From: Pseudomonas palmensis
GTDB taxonomy: Bacteria > Pseudomonadota > Gammaproteobacteria > Pseudomonadales > Pseudomonadaceae
Direction of reading: 5' to 3'
NCBI RefSeq assembly: GCF_017848315.1
Contig: NZ_JAFKEC010000051.1
Location: 1-42,756, forward strand
Length of the DNA stretch: 42,756 nucleotides
Within the stretch, counting starts at the first letter, position 1, and every line of letters begins with the position of its first letter. Below the pieces are notes generated by a model, which searched no databases, was not told the origin of the DNA, and saw only the letters and a program-made list of their open reading frames with translations. Positions 8,640 to 15,855 of this stretch are shown here, piece after piece. The translations under genes were made by a program, and so were the position numbers.

Positions 8640-9596
8640 CTAAGCCGGGCTGACATTGACCCAGAAGCGCGTCAATCTCTGTATTTTTACGGGCAGCGAC
8701 TGCTGAACTGCCATCAGCACGCGGTCGGTGTCTGCCAAGGGAAACACCCCCGTCAGTGGCAACTGCGCTACAGCGGGGTCGCAGCGAAGCACACCGGGAC
8801 GATGGCGAGCCAGCTCGGCGACGAAGTGCCCCAGCGGCATGCGCTCGGCGATCAAGCGGCCGTCTAGCCAGGCGATGGTGTTGAGGTTGGCTGGCCCGAG
8901 GTCGCCGAGGCGATTGGCGGAAAACCAGCGACTTTGTCCTGCGTGAAGGCGGCTGGCGGGCGACTGCCGCGGACGCAGCTCCAGCTCGCCTTCAAACAGC
9001 TCGACGTGGCTGCCATCCTCACGCTGGTACACGGAAAAGCGTGTGCCCAACGCCTGGATTTCTCCCGCTGCAGTTTCAACGATCAGCGGGCGATGCGCCG
9101 GGTCATGACCACTTTCAAGCAACAACTCCCCAGCGAGCAGGCAAATGCGCCGTTCCGACGCGTTGTACCGGATATCAACCGCAGTGCCGCTGTTCAGGCT
9201 AAGTTGGCTGCCATCGTCCAGCGAGCGTTGCAAGCGTTCGCCAGTGCCGCTGCGCAGGTCTGCCGTGGCTTCGCGCCAAGGGGATTGTGAATGGACCAGA
9301 TAGCCGCTCCCGCCGGCCAACAGCAGCGTGCCGAGCAGCTTGAGCGCCTGCCGACGACGCGCATCGGGCAGCTCGCGCAGCACCCCTAGTGCTGTATCCG
9401 CTGGGACACCGCTCAGGGTACTTTGCAGGCGCTCCAGGCGTCGCCATGCGCGATCGTGCTCCGGGTCCGCGGCGCGCCATTCAAGAAAGCGCTGCTGTTG
9501 CGCCGCTTCGAACTCACCGCTCCATTGCAGCATGAGCCAATGGCTGGCCTGCTCGACGATTGCGGGGGAGAGGGGGGCTTCGCTGACGTTCTTCAT
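8640..9596 (-). CDS. FecR-family anti-sigma regulator
   Basis: A 318-residue FecR-type protein. The N-terminal cytoplasmic domain carries the typical ASHWLMLQWSGEF and WRAADPEHDRAWRRLERL motifs that bind the sigma factor. One hydrophobic segment follows (about residues 85-105, LKLLGTLLLAGGSGYLV), then a periplasmic FecR domain with GEL and TRFSVY motifs. It should relay the receptor signal to the sigma factor. It overlaps the sigma gene by four bases, and the receptor starts 138 bases downstream. Confidence 0.92.
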   Translation of the reverse strand: MKNVSEAPLSPAIVEQASHWLMLQWSGEFEAAQQQRFLEWRAADPEHDRAWRRLERLQSTLSGVPADTALGVLRELPDARRRQALKLLGTLLLAGGSGYLVHSQSPWREATADLRSGTGERLQRSLDDGSQLSLNSGTAVDIRYNASERRICLLAGELLLESGHDPAHRPLIVETAAGEIQALGTRFSVYQREDGSHVELFEGELELRPRQSPASRLHAGQSRWFSANRLGDLGPANLNTIAWLDGRLIAERMPLGHFVAELARHRPGVLRCDPAVAQLPLTGVFPLADTDRVLMAVQQSLPVKIQRLTRFWVNVSPA

Positions 9597-10099
9597 TCAG
9601 CGTACAGGACCTGATAGCAGGCAGTGATGGCGCGGAGCATGTACTTTTGCACCGAGCTGACGCTGACGTCCAGCCGCGCTGCGATCTGTGTGTAGGTCAG
9701 CCCTTCAAATTGCGACAGCAGGAATGCCTCGCGTACCTTTGCAGGCATCTTGTCGAGCATGGCGTCGATCTGCATCAGGGTTTCGATCACGATCGCGCGG
9801 GTTTCCAGTGACGGCGTTTCTGGCTCGGGCAGGGCGGCGATGCTCTCCAGATACGCTTGGTGGATACGCTGGCGACGCCACTGGTCTATGACCAGATTGC
9901 GGGCGATCTGCACCAGGAATCGACGGCCGTCGCGCTGTTCCGGCAGGCGGCGGGTTACCAGCAGGCGCAGGAAAGTGTCCTGAGCGATGTCCGCCGCCCG
10001 CTCGCGATCACCCAGGCGGTGGCGCAGCCAGCCTTGCAGCCAGCCGTGGTGGTCGCGATACAGGCTGTCGATGGGTTGCAGTGGGGCGTCGATGGGCAC
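9593..10099 (-). CDS. FecI-type ECF sigma factor
   Basis: A 168-residue ECF sigma factor of the iron-starvation group. Region 2 (RAADIAQDTFLRLL, then DGRRFLVQIARNLVIDQWRR) and region 4 (FLLSQFEGLTYTQIAARLDVS, then SVQKYMLRAI) are complete. With the FecR-like protein and receptor it forms a cell-surface signalling unit for one iron chelate. Such genes are usually Fur-repressed, but I could not find a convincing Fur box in the 160 bases upstream. The GAAC...TC promoters elsewhere in the window do not look like targets of this group of sigma factors. Confidence 0.92.
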   Translation of the reverse strand: MPIDAPLQPIDSLYRDHHGWLQGWLRHRLGDRERAADIAQDTFLRLLVTRRLPEQRDGRRFLVQIARNLVIDQWRRQRIHQAYLESIAALPEPETPSLETRAIVIETLMQIDAMLDKMPAKVREAFLLSQFEGLTYTQIAARLDVSVSSVQKYMLRAITACYQVLYAE

Positions 10100-10220
10100 T
10101 TCACCTTTCCGCTAATCAGATGCATATGGGAATTAATCGCGATTGTAAGGTGGTGGGCCGGTTTTGCAAACCGTTGCAGCAACCGTCAAGTGATTGCATG
10201 CAAACGGCGCTGGCGTGTTG

Positions 10221-10247
10221 AACTGGCAAACCAGGTATTTGCCAGTT
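10221..10247 (-). terminator. Perfect 10-bp inverted repeat after the PfpI gene
   Basis: AACTGGCAAA and TTTGCCAGTT flank a seven-base loop, 15 bases past the stop of the DJ-1/PfpI gene. There is no T-run, so it may be a 3'-end stem rather than a classical intrinsic terminator. Confidence 0.4.
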
Positions 10248-10261
10248 CACGGGTCGGGCAG

Positions 10262-10801
10262 CTAGCCAGCAAGGGCCCTGATCAATTGCTCGCTTAAGGC
10301 GGGGATATCATCCGGCTTGCGGCTAGTGATCAGGTTGCCGTCCACCACTACCTCTTCATCGACCCAGTCACCACCTGCATTGCGGATATCATCCTGCAAT
10401 GTCTGGTAACTGGTCATCCGTTTGCCCTTGGCCAGTCCACTCGACACCAGCAGCCAGGCGCCGTGGCAGATCACCGCCAGCGGCTTGCTGGCCGAGTTGT
10501 GGCTTTTCACCAGTTTCTGGGCGCCAGGTATCAGGCGGATGGTGTCGGAATTCTGTACCCCACCCGGTAGCACAATGGCATCGTAAAGGTCGAGGTGGGC
10601 GCTGTCGAACGTCGCGTCCACCGCAAACTCGTCGGCCGGCTTGTCATGGTTCCAGCCGCGGACAGTGCCTTCCTTGTCACTCAGGATGTCGATCACGGCC
10701 CCGTTTTTCTCCAAGGCTTCACGCGGTCCGGTCAACTCCACTTGTTCGAAGCCATCGGTGACCAAAAAGGCTACGCGCTTGCCACTCAGTTTTGCACTCA
10801 T
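10262..10801 (-). CDS. DJ-1/PfpI family protein (YhbO-like)
   Basis: A 179-residue DJ-1/PfpI protein. It has the conserved Glu in DGFEQVEL, the DAIVLPGG strand and the nucleophile elbow AVICHGAW with the reactive cysteine, followed by SRKPDDIPALSEQ. Relatives such as E. coli YhbO are stress-protective, with reported glyoxalase or deglycase activity that is debated. The ATG at 10801 follows GGAGA. An ECF-type promoter (GAACTT-N18-TCCCA) lies 33 bases upstream. It is divergent from the exonuclease III operon. Confidence 0.9.
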   Translation of the reverse strand: MSAKLSGKRVAFLVTDGFEQVELTGPREALEKNGAVIDILSDKEGTVRGWNHDKPADEFAVDATFDSAHLDLYDAIVLPGGVQNSDTIRLIPGAQKLVKSHNSASKPLAVICHGAWLLVSSGLAKGKRMTSYQTLQDDIRNAGGDWVDEEVVVDGNLITSRKPDDIPALSEQLIRALAG

Positions 10802-10833
10802 CGTTCTATCTCCGTTTTCGCCAGGTGTGGATG

Positions 10834-10862
10834 TGGGACGTCTCGGAAGGGGTGAGAAGTTC
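10834..10862 (-). promoter_or_regulatory. ECF-type promoter for the PfpI gene
   Basis: Minus strand GAACTT, an 18-base spacer, then TCCCA, upstream of the ATG at 10801. The consensus -35 hexamer is exact, and the spacer is one base longer than in most other members. Confidence 0.42.
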
Positions 10863-10912
10863 CAATGCACTGCTTCAGCGGTAGGGAGGCTGACCGGCTG
10901 ACCGTTGCAGTT

Positions 10913-10940
10913 GAACAATTGCGCGGGGCCTGGGCTCTCA
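10913..10940 (+). promoter_or_regulatory. ECF-type promoter for the 80-aa protein / exonuclease III operon
   Basis: GAACAA, a 17-base spacer, then TCTCA, about 29 bases before the ATG at 10969. It lies back to back with the PfpI promoter, with about 50 bases between the two -35 elements. Confidence 0.5.
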
Positions 10941-10968
10941 CTAGCAGGGATAGAACGAGGCGGCCGTC

Positions 10969-11211
10969 ATGAGCATCGAACGCAGCATTCCTGAACTTGA
11001 AGCCTGGTACGCGCAGTACGACGACATCAGCTACCGGCGCGAATCGCCGGATGCCTACCACCACGAACTGGTTCGCACCGCCGAGGCGCTGCGGGACGAC
11101 GGCGCGATTGACTGGGATGACTGGTTGGCGCTGAAGGCACTGGCCGACGAGGCACATATACGGGCACTGGAGGATGCCGTACAGGCTCACGTGAGCGACC
11201 CTGACGCATGA
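10969..11211 (+). CDS. Conserved hypothetical protein (80 aa)
   Basis: A soluble, acidic, mostly helical 80-residue protein with aromatic residues near the start (AWYAQYDDISYRRES) and Ala/Glu/Leu-rich helices after. I do not recognise a named domain. Its stop overlaps the start of the exonuclease III gene by four bases (ATGA), so it is the promoter-proximal gene of that two-gene operon and may be needed with it. The ATG at 10969 is chosen because it lies shortly after the predicted promoter. Upstream GAGGC gives only a moderate ribosome-binding site. Confidence 0.78.
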   Translation: MSIERSIPELEAWYAQYDDISYRRESPDAYHHELVRTAEALRDDGAIDWDDWLALKALADEAHIRALEDAVQAHVSDPDA

Positions 11212-12005
11212 AAGCGCTGAAGATCGCCACCTTCAATATCAATGGCATCCGCAGCCGCCTGCCCGCGCTCTTGGCCTGGCTGGAGCGGGAGCAACCGGAC
11301 ATTGCCTGCTTGCAGGAGCTGAAGGCGGCCGATCAGCAGTTTCCGCGCCAGGCCATCGAAGCGGCAGGTTATGGCTGCCTGTATCAGGGGCAACCCTCCT
11401 GGAATGGCGTGGCGATCCTGGCGCGCGATAGCGAGCCGCTGGAGGTACGTCGCGGGCTGCCCGGCATGCAGGACGATCAGCAGAGCCGCTATCTGGAGGC
11501 TGCGGTGCACGGTGTATTGGTTAGCTGCCTTTACATGCCCAATGGCAACCCGCAACCTGGCCCCAAGTTTGATTACAAACTGCGCTGGTTCGAGTGCCTG
11601 ATCAAGCATGCCCAAACACTGCAGGGCAGCAGCCACCCTGCGGTGTTGGCGGGCGATTTCAATGTTGTGCCGACCGATCTGGACATCTATAACCCGCGCT
11701 CATGGCTCAAGGACGCGCTGCTGCAACCTGAATCGCGGGCGTGTTTCCAACAATTGCTGGCGCAGGGCTGGGTCGATGCTGTTCGTCACCTGTATCCCGA
11801 GCAGCGCATCTACACGTTCTGGGACTATTTTCGCAATCATTGGGCGCGCAATGCCGGGCTGCGCATTGATCATCTGCTGCTCAACCCCAGTCTCAGCCCT
11901 TATCTGAAGCGGGCGGGTGTGGATGCCTGGGTGCGCAACGAAGCCAAGGCCAGTGATCATGCACCGGTCTGGATCCAGTTGAGCGGGCGTCGCCAGCAGC
12001 GCTAG
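11208..12005 (+). CDS. xthA: Exodeoxyribonuclease III
   Basis: A 265-residue exonuclease III/AP endonuclease of the EEP fold. The family motifs are complete: TFNINGIRSR at the start, CLQELKA with the metal-binding Glu, LAGDFNVVPTD with the catalytic Asp and Asn, WDYFRNHWARNAGLRIDHLL, and ASDHAPVW with the catalytic Asp-His pair. It removes abasic sites and 3' blocks in DNA base-excision repair. It is translationally coupled to the small gene upstream and driven from the promoter at 10913. This may not be the only xth gene of the organism. Placement among stress genes suggests the induced copy. Confidence 0.93.
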   Translation: MKALKIATFNINGIRSRLPALLAWLEREQPDIACLQELKAADQQFPRQAIEAAGYGCLYQGQPSWNGVAILARDSEPLEVRRGLPGMQDDQQSRYLEAAVHGVLVSCLYMPNGNPQPGPKFDYKLRWFECLIKHAQTLQGSSHPAVLAGDFNVVPTDLDIYNPRSWLKDALLQPESRACFQQLLAQGWVDAVRHLYPEQRIYTFWDYFRNHWARNAGLRIDHLLLNPSLSPYLKRAGVDAWVRNEAKASDHAPVWIQLSGRRQQR

Positions 12006-12027
12006 CTGCCAGCGCAGATGCCCGCTG

Positions 12028-12054
12028 GAACGGGCGGATTGGAAAGGCCTCTGG
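12028..12054 (+). promoter_or_regulatory. Possible ECF-type promoter for the histidine kinase
   Basis: GAACGG, a 16-base spacer, then TCTGG. It would give a leader of about 108 bases before the GTG at 12169. Part of the -35 lies in a small GCCCG/CGGGC hairpin just after xthA, so this is one of the less certain members. Confidence 0.33.
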
Positions 12055-12168
12055 GCACACATCGGGAAAGTTACACGCACTTCACCTCATCGCGTTCATC
12101 TTCAGTCATCAGCGTCGTCTATGCTGATCATTCACCCATGATGCTTGCGATTACACCGAGGACCCGAC

Positions 12169-13293
12169 GTGCGGCTCTATGCGTTCATTACACAGCACAT
12201 CGAGCTCATTCTCGAGGCTTTTGAGGATTTTGCTCGCACCGTCGAGACCCCTATGCCGGATCTTGATGCTGCAGGCCTGCGTAACCACGCTGAAGCCATG
12301 TTGCGAACCGTTGCACTGGACATGGCATCCTCACAGACAGCCCGCCAGCAGTTTGAGAAGTCTCGAGGCATGCAGGCAACGAGCTCGGTCGAAACAGCCG
12401 CTCAGGCCCATGCTGTTACCCGGCTGAGTGCCGGGTTCACGCTTGATCAAGTGGTCGCAGAGTATCGTGCGCTGCGCGCAAGTGTGCTGCGTCTTTGGTT
12501 TGCGCAGCAGAGGGCTGATGAACCCCATGCTATCGATGATATGGTTCGTTTCAACGAGGCCATTGATCAAGCCTTGAGCGAATCCATCACCTCGTACGGC
12601 ATCGCGGTGGAGACAACACGGAAACTGGTACTGGGTGTACTTGGGCATGATCTACGAACGCCGATGACGGCAGCCCTTCTGGGCGCCGAGATGTTGAGCC
12701 GTAAAGGTCAGCTGAACGAGCGCGACCGAAAAATTGCAGACCAGATTGCGGCCAGTGTGACACGATCCAGGCAAATCGTGACTGATCTACTCGATCTCGC
12801 CAAAGCGAACCTGGGGACTGGCATACCCATCCAGAAAGAACCTGTCGACCTTTCCCAGGTGTGCCATACGCTTGTGGACGAGCTTCGCATTTCCCGCACT
12901 GAGATCACAGTTGTCCTGAAGGGCGGCCAGCAAGCATTTGGCCAGTTTGACGTCACCCGGATGGGGCAGGTGTTTTCCAACCTGATAGCCAATGCGTTTC
13001 ACCACGGTGATCATGCCAGGCCCATCACCGTAACACTGACCCAACGCCCTGAGGCAGTCGAGTTCAGCGTACATAACTGGGGCAAACCCATTGCGCCGGA
13101 TGTTGTGCCTCATCTATTCAACCCTCAGGCCAGGTACTCCCGATTGGCGTCGGAACATCACGAGGCATCCGGTGGGCTGGGTCTTGGCCTGTTCATCGTC
13201 GGCGAGATCGTGGCCCGGCATGGGGGGGCTATCGACGTGGCATCCAACTCGTCATCGGGCACCACCTTCCGCGTATCCCTGCCCCTGGCATGA
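12169..13293 (+). CDS. Orphan sensor histidine kinase with RsbRD-like N-terminal domain
   Basis: A 374-residue cytoplasmic histidine kinase without membrane segments. Residues 1-150 resemble the RsbT co-antagonist RsbRD N-terminal domain. A HisKA domain follows (H-box LGHDLRTPMTAALL), then a HATPase domain with N-box NLIANAFHHGD and G-box GGLGLGLFIVGEIVARHGG. All catalytic motifs are intact. I chose the GTG at 12169 because GAGGA lies six bases before it. The frame could also start at a TTG at 12145. No response regulator is next to it, so the partner is unknown. Sensing by a cytoplasmic RsbR-type domain points to general stress input (inference). Confidence 0.88.
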   Translation: MRLYAFITQHIELILEAFEDFARTVETPMPDLDAAGLRNHAEAMLRTVALDMASSQTARQQFEKSRGMQATSSVETAAQAHAVTRLSAGFTLDQVVAEYRALRASVLRLWFAQQRADEPHAIDDMVRFNEAIDQALSESITSYGIAVETTRKLVLGVLGHDLRTPMTAALLGAEMLSRKGQLNERDRKIADQIAASVTRSRQIVTDLLDLAKANLGTGIPIQKEPVDLSQVCHTLVDELRISRTEITVVLKGGQQAFGQFDVTRMGQVFSNLIANAFHHGDHARPITVTLTQRPEAVEFSVHNWGKPIAPDVVPHLFNPQARYSRLASEHHEASGGLGLGLFIVGEIVARHGGAIDVASNSSSGTTFRVSLPLA

Positions 13294-13298
13294 GCTGG

Positions 13299-13547
13299 TC
13301 ACGCCGTCGCTTCCAGTTGCGTATTTTTTCGCCAGCCTCGCAGGTTCATGGCACAGAGGCAGAATTGCAGGATGATCAATGCCCAGGCTTCAGCTTGCCA
13401 GCCCCAGACGGCCCACAACACGTTGCTTGCGATAAAACAACAGAAACCTGCCTTCCTCCGCCCCGGACGGCGCGAACCGATGCACCACGCTGCCAGCACA
13501 GTCATCAACATCGCAGGCCATTCAAGTAACCCAATCCAGTATTCCAT
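13299..13547 (-). CDS. Small integral membrane protein (82 aa)
   Basis: Three hydrophobic segments (about 4-23, 33-50 and 53-70) fill most of this 82-residue protein, which ends in a charged MNLRGWRKNTQLE tail. The even spread of Trp and the small size suggest a nicotinamide-transporter-like or PnuC-like fold only loosely, so I leave the function open. The ATG at 13547 has a weak ribosome-binding site. It overlaps other long frames, but the codon pattern and hydrophobicity favour this one. A remnant carrying the same C-terminal tail lies at 31102-31173, which supports it as a real gene. It ends five bases after the kinase stop, on the opposite strand. Confidence 0.68.
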   Translation of the reverse strand: MEYWIGLLEWPAMLMTVLAAWCIGSRRPGRRKAGFCCFIASNVLWAVWGWQAEAWALIILQFCLCAMNLRGWRKNTQLEATA

Positions 13548-13581
13548 GACACCTTCCGACTGATGATGGGGTATCTGAAGC

Positions 13582-13619
13582 CGATCACCTGCCACGCGCT
13601 GAGCGCTGGCAGGTGATCG
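13582..13619. terminator. Long perfect hairpin between hemerythrin and small membrane protein
   Basis: CGATCACCTGCCA pairs perfectly with TGGCAGGTGATCG (13 bp), and the loop itself contains GCGC-TGA-GCGC. It lies five bases after the hemerythrin stop. There is no T-run on either side, so a factor-independent terminator is not proven. It could protect the hemerythrin mRNA 3' end. Confidence 0.5.
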
Positions 13620-13624
13620 CTTGA

Positions 13625-14089
13625 CTACGCCGCTCGCTGCTCGCCCTTGAGCATCTTTTTCTGCATTTCCATGGCTTGCCCAAGCTCCTCGAGGGTGTCC
13701 TTGCTGAGCAGCTTCTTCGCGGTGGGGAACAGTTCGCCTTCCTCTTCCTCGATGTGATGCTCCAGCAACTCTTTCATGACCTTGACCCGCCCGGCGAATT
13801 CGACGGTGCCGGTTTCGGTATGCAGGAGGTCGGGCAGAACGAGGGCGTCGACAGTGCGGTGTTCTTCCTTGGCCTCGTAGTACATCTTCGCTTCTTCCTT
13901 GCCACCCGCTTGCTTGATGGCCGGGTAGAGTATTTCTTCCTCGAGCGCGGTGTGGATCTGCAACTCCTGCTCGATCCTGTGGAGTAACTCGGCCCGTTTC
14001 TTTACGGCACGCTCGGTAGTGGTCGACAGCTCTTCGAGCAGCTTCTTCACGAGCTTGTGGTCCTGGATCAGTAAGTCGATAGCGTTCAT
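13625..14089 (-). CDS. Hemerythrin HHE domain protein
   Basis: A 154-residue four-helix hemerythrin-like protein. The metal-ligand pattern is visible: His in LLIQDHKLV, HTALEEEILYP (HxxxE), EEHRTVDAL, then EHHIEEEEGELFP. Such proteins bind a di-iron centre and take part in O2, NO or redox sensing or iron handling. The C-terminal Lys-rich helix (EMQKKMLKGEQ) is common in Pseudomonas members. The ATG at 14089 follows GAGGA. An ECF-type promoter (GAACCG-N17-TCAAC) lies about 40 bases upstream. Confidence 0.9.
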   Translation of the reverse strand: MNAIDLLIQDHKLVKKLLEELSTTTERAVKKRAELLHRIEQELQIHTALEEEILYPAIKQAGGKEEAKMYYEAKEEHRTVDALVLPDLLHTETGTVEFAGRVKVMKELLEHHIEEEEGELFPTAKKLLSKDTLEELGQAMEMQKKMLKGEQRAA

Positions 14090-14129
14090 GGCGTTCCTCA
14101 TCACGGATTGAATCAAGCACTTGCTCGAG

Positions 14130-14157
14130 GTTGAGTACACGCAGAAAGAAACGGTTC
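14130..14157 (-). promoter_or_regulatory. ECF-type promoter for the hemerythrin gene
   Basis: Minus strand GAACCG, a 17-base spacer, then TCAAC, 41 bases before the ATG at 14089. The TCAA -10 is close to the AlgU-type consensus. Confidence 0.5.
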
Positions 14158-14219
14158 AATGATTAAGATGGCTGGCATCCCCTCAGGCGCGCCCGCTGCC
14201 CTCGTTACGCAGACCGCCT

Positions 14220-14753
14220 CTAGCCATCTCTGCGTCGTGAATGTGTGAGTGTGAAACCCACAAGGACTCCCAACGCCGCTGCACCGATCAGCAGCGGCGT
14301 TTTGTGTTTTGACTTCCTCCAGCCTCCGTCGATATCCCTCTTGCCATTCGGAGGCTCAAAGAGGTTTCCCGATGAGTCTTCGGCCTTGGGACTGCGATTT
14401 ATCCAGGCGCCACTGTCAGGCGCTTCTCGTTCCGTACCCGATGCACCGGGGGCAACTGGGACAATGGTGTCGCTGGCCTCGATCCGTAAGAGCTCAAGGG
14501 AAGTGCCATCGACCAGGGTCAATGTCAGCCCTTCGACCGTGCCTGCCTCCCGGTTTGGAAAAACGGGTTCACCTGCGGCATCCAGGCTGTCATAGATGAA
14601 GCGTGTACCTTCAAGCCAGCCCACGGCGGTGAGAAGTTCAGGGCCGAGATAATACTTCCCGTCCTGGAAGAAGCCTGGAAACTGATGAGCGCGCTCCACG
14701 TTTTGCACGCGATAGCGTTCGCCGGATTTCATGCCTGTCGCTTGATCGATCAT
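14220..14753 (-). CDS. SDR-fusion paralogue lacking the SDR domain (177 aa)
   Basis: Residues 1-116 match the N-terminal domain of the 441-residue protein at 39856-41181, and residues 117-177 match its C-terminal linker and membrane anchor (TPLLIGAAALGVLVGF, then HSRRR). The whole 264-residue short-chain dehydrogenase domain between them is missing, and the reading frame is kept. A GCGCT present at both edges in the long copy suggests a short-homology deletion. What remains is an unknown soluble domain tethered to the membrane. It cannot be a dehydrogenase. Whether it still has a role is unknown. The 3' flank is also related in the two copies. Confidence 0.8.
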   Translation of the reverse strand: MIDQATGMKSGERYRVQNVERAHQFPGFFQDGKYYLGPELLTAVGWLEGTRFIYDSLDAAGEPVFPNREAGTVEGLTLTLVDGTSLELLRIEASDTIVPVAPGASGTEREAPDSGAWINRSPKAEDSSGNLFEPPNGKRDIDGGWRKSKHKTPLLIGAAALGVLVGFTLTHSRRRDG

Positions 14754-14786
14754 GTTGAAAACCCCTGTAAATGCAGCTGGCAGATG

Positions 14787-15020
14787 TCAGCCTTTGCTGT
14801 GCTCGTCGGAGGTGGGCCCTGTACCTCGCTTGATGCCGCGCGGGCCAGCAACGCCCCAGATTCCCAGGCCGACTACCGGCAGCGCGAGGATCAGCAGGGC
14901 CCAGGCCGCTTTGACTGCATCTGACTTGTCGCTTCTGAAGACGCTGACGATGGCCCACAGATCGATGAGCAAGAGGATTGCCGCCACGGCAATCCAGAAG
15001 TAGCTGGCAAGACCGTTCAT
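14787..15020 (-). CDS. PLDc_N-type small membrane protein (77 aa)
   Basis: Two hydrophobic segments (about 5-27 and 38-60) with WALLILALPVVGLGIWG, the signature of the phospholipase D N-terminal (PLDc_N) membrane domain that often stands alone. The C-terminus is GPTSDEHSKG. The ATG at 15020 follows AGGAGGTGAAGTC directly after the truncated dehydrogenase. The last seven residues reappear fused to the alcohol dehydrogenase of the second operon copy (41201), showing that an equivalent gene was deleted there. The function is unknown and probably membrane-associated. Confidence 0.78.
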   Translation of the reverse strand: MNGLASYFWIAVAAILLLIDLWAIVSVFRSDKSDAVKAAWALLILALPVVGLGIWGVAGPRGIKRGTGPTSDEHSKG

Positions 15021-15033
15021 GACTTCACCTCCT

Positions 15034-15498
15034 CTATACGTAGTCAGGGCCCAAGGTGCCGGGTGCAGCGCCTGGCACGAGGATGACCTTGCGGCAGTTG
15101 TCCTGCTTCTGATCGAACACCTTGTAGCCCATGGCTGCTTCTTCGAGGGCGAGGCGGTGAGTGACGATCAATTCCGGTTGTAGACGGCCTGCTTCGATGT
15201 GTTCCAGCAGTTCAGGCAGGTATTTCTGGACATGGGTCTGGCCCATCTTGAAGGTAAGGCCCTTATCGAACGCGTCGCCGAACATGAACCCGTGAATGAA
15301 GCCCGCGTACATGAACTCGTGGCCAAAGATATCACCCGCTTCGGGCTCTGGAATTTTGCCTCGGTCGAGGTGCAAATCGGAGCCGCAAATGGCGGTGGCA
15401 GTCACCTTGAGGATGATGTCGTCTTCTCGCTCGATGATGGGATCAGGGACGTTGTCGACCCTGACGTCGTTTGCTCCGTGGTAGGTCAGTGCTCTCAT
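15034..15498 (-). pseudogene. Zinc alcohol dehydrogenase with an internal in-frame deletion (154 aa)
   Basis: Residues 1-63 (through ICGSDLHL and GHEFM) and 64-154 correspond to residues 1-63 and 310-397 of the complete enzyme at 41201-42415. Residues 64-309 are gone: the structural-zinc cysteines, most of the catalytic domain and the whole NAD-binding fold with GAGPVG. The frame is kept, so a protein can still be made, but it cannot bind cofactor and is almost surely inactive. The start, ribosome-binding site and promoter (15539-15566) are intact, so it may now serve to express the two genes downstream. Confidence 0.82.
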
Positions 15499-15538
15499 GC
15501 TCCTAGCTCCTGCATCACAAAAATCGTGGGGGTATGCA

Positions 15539-15566
15539 GGGGAAGCTTCCAGGCCATGCAAAGTTC
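15539..15566 (-). promoter_or_regulatory. ECF-type promoter of the truncated adh operon
   Basis: Minus strand GAACTT, a 17-base spacer, then TCCCC, 41 bases before the ATG at 15498. The same elements at the same spacing and distance occur before the full-length paralogue (42457-42484), although the spacer sequences differ. That is what selection on a promoter would leave. Confidence 0.55.
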
Positions 15567-15783
15567 AAAACAACAGCTTCAATGGCGATGCTTGAGAACG
15601 GGCAGACTGGTCCTGTCTGGGCCATCCACCGACCGGCGGCTACCGAGATTCCCCGATTTGCCAGCAACTTGCACTTGATCTCACTAGGGTCATTGGCCCC
15701 CAAAATTCGGGTATGCAACTGCTCATGCAGTGCCGGGCTCTGCTGATCTGAGGCGAACCGATGGCTAATAAGCCCCTGTGATT
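15567..15783. other. Intergenic stretch without a convincing gene
   Basis: Between the adh-type promoter (minus) and the Nudix promoter (plus). Open frames here have no ribosome-binding site and no recognisable domain. I see no repeat or RNA gene. Confidence 0.4.
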
Positions 15784-15811
15784 GAACGAGTCGCAGCATG
15801 GAAACGTCTTC
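15784..15811 (+). promoter_or_regulatory. Possible ECF-type promoter for the Nudix gene
   Basis: GAACGA, a 17-base spacer, then TCTTC. It predicts a transcript starting near 15818, which would exclude a start codon at 15778 and fits the ATG at 15856 or 15883. Confidence 0.38.
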
Positions 15812-15855
15812 AGGGAAGAAGTCCATTTCTCTGTGTCGCGAGAGGGTGGGTGTTG

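Noticed and set aside
10100..10261. A Fur box upstream of the FecI-type sigma gene
   Set aside because: The AT-rich stretch matches the 19-base Fur consensus at only about half of the positions by eye. That is not enough to call.
15515..15826. A 103-codon minus-strand frame before the truncated adh
   Set aside because: It runs through the promoter conserved with the second operon copy, has no ribosome-binding site and matches no family.
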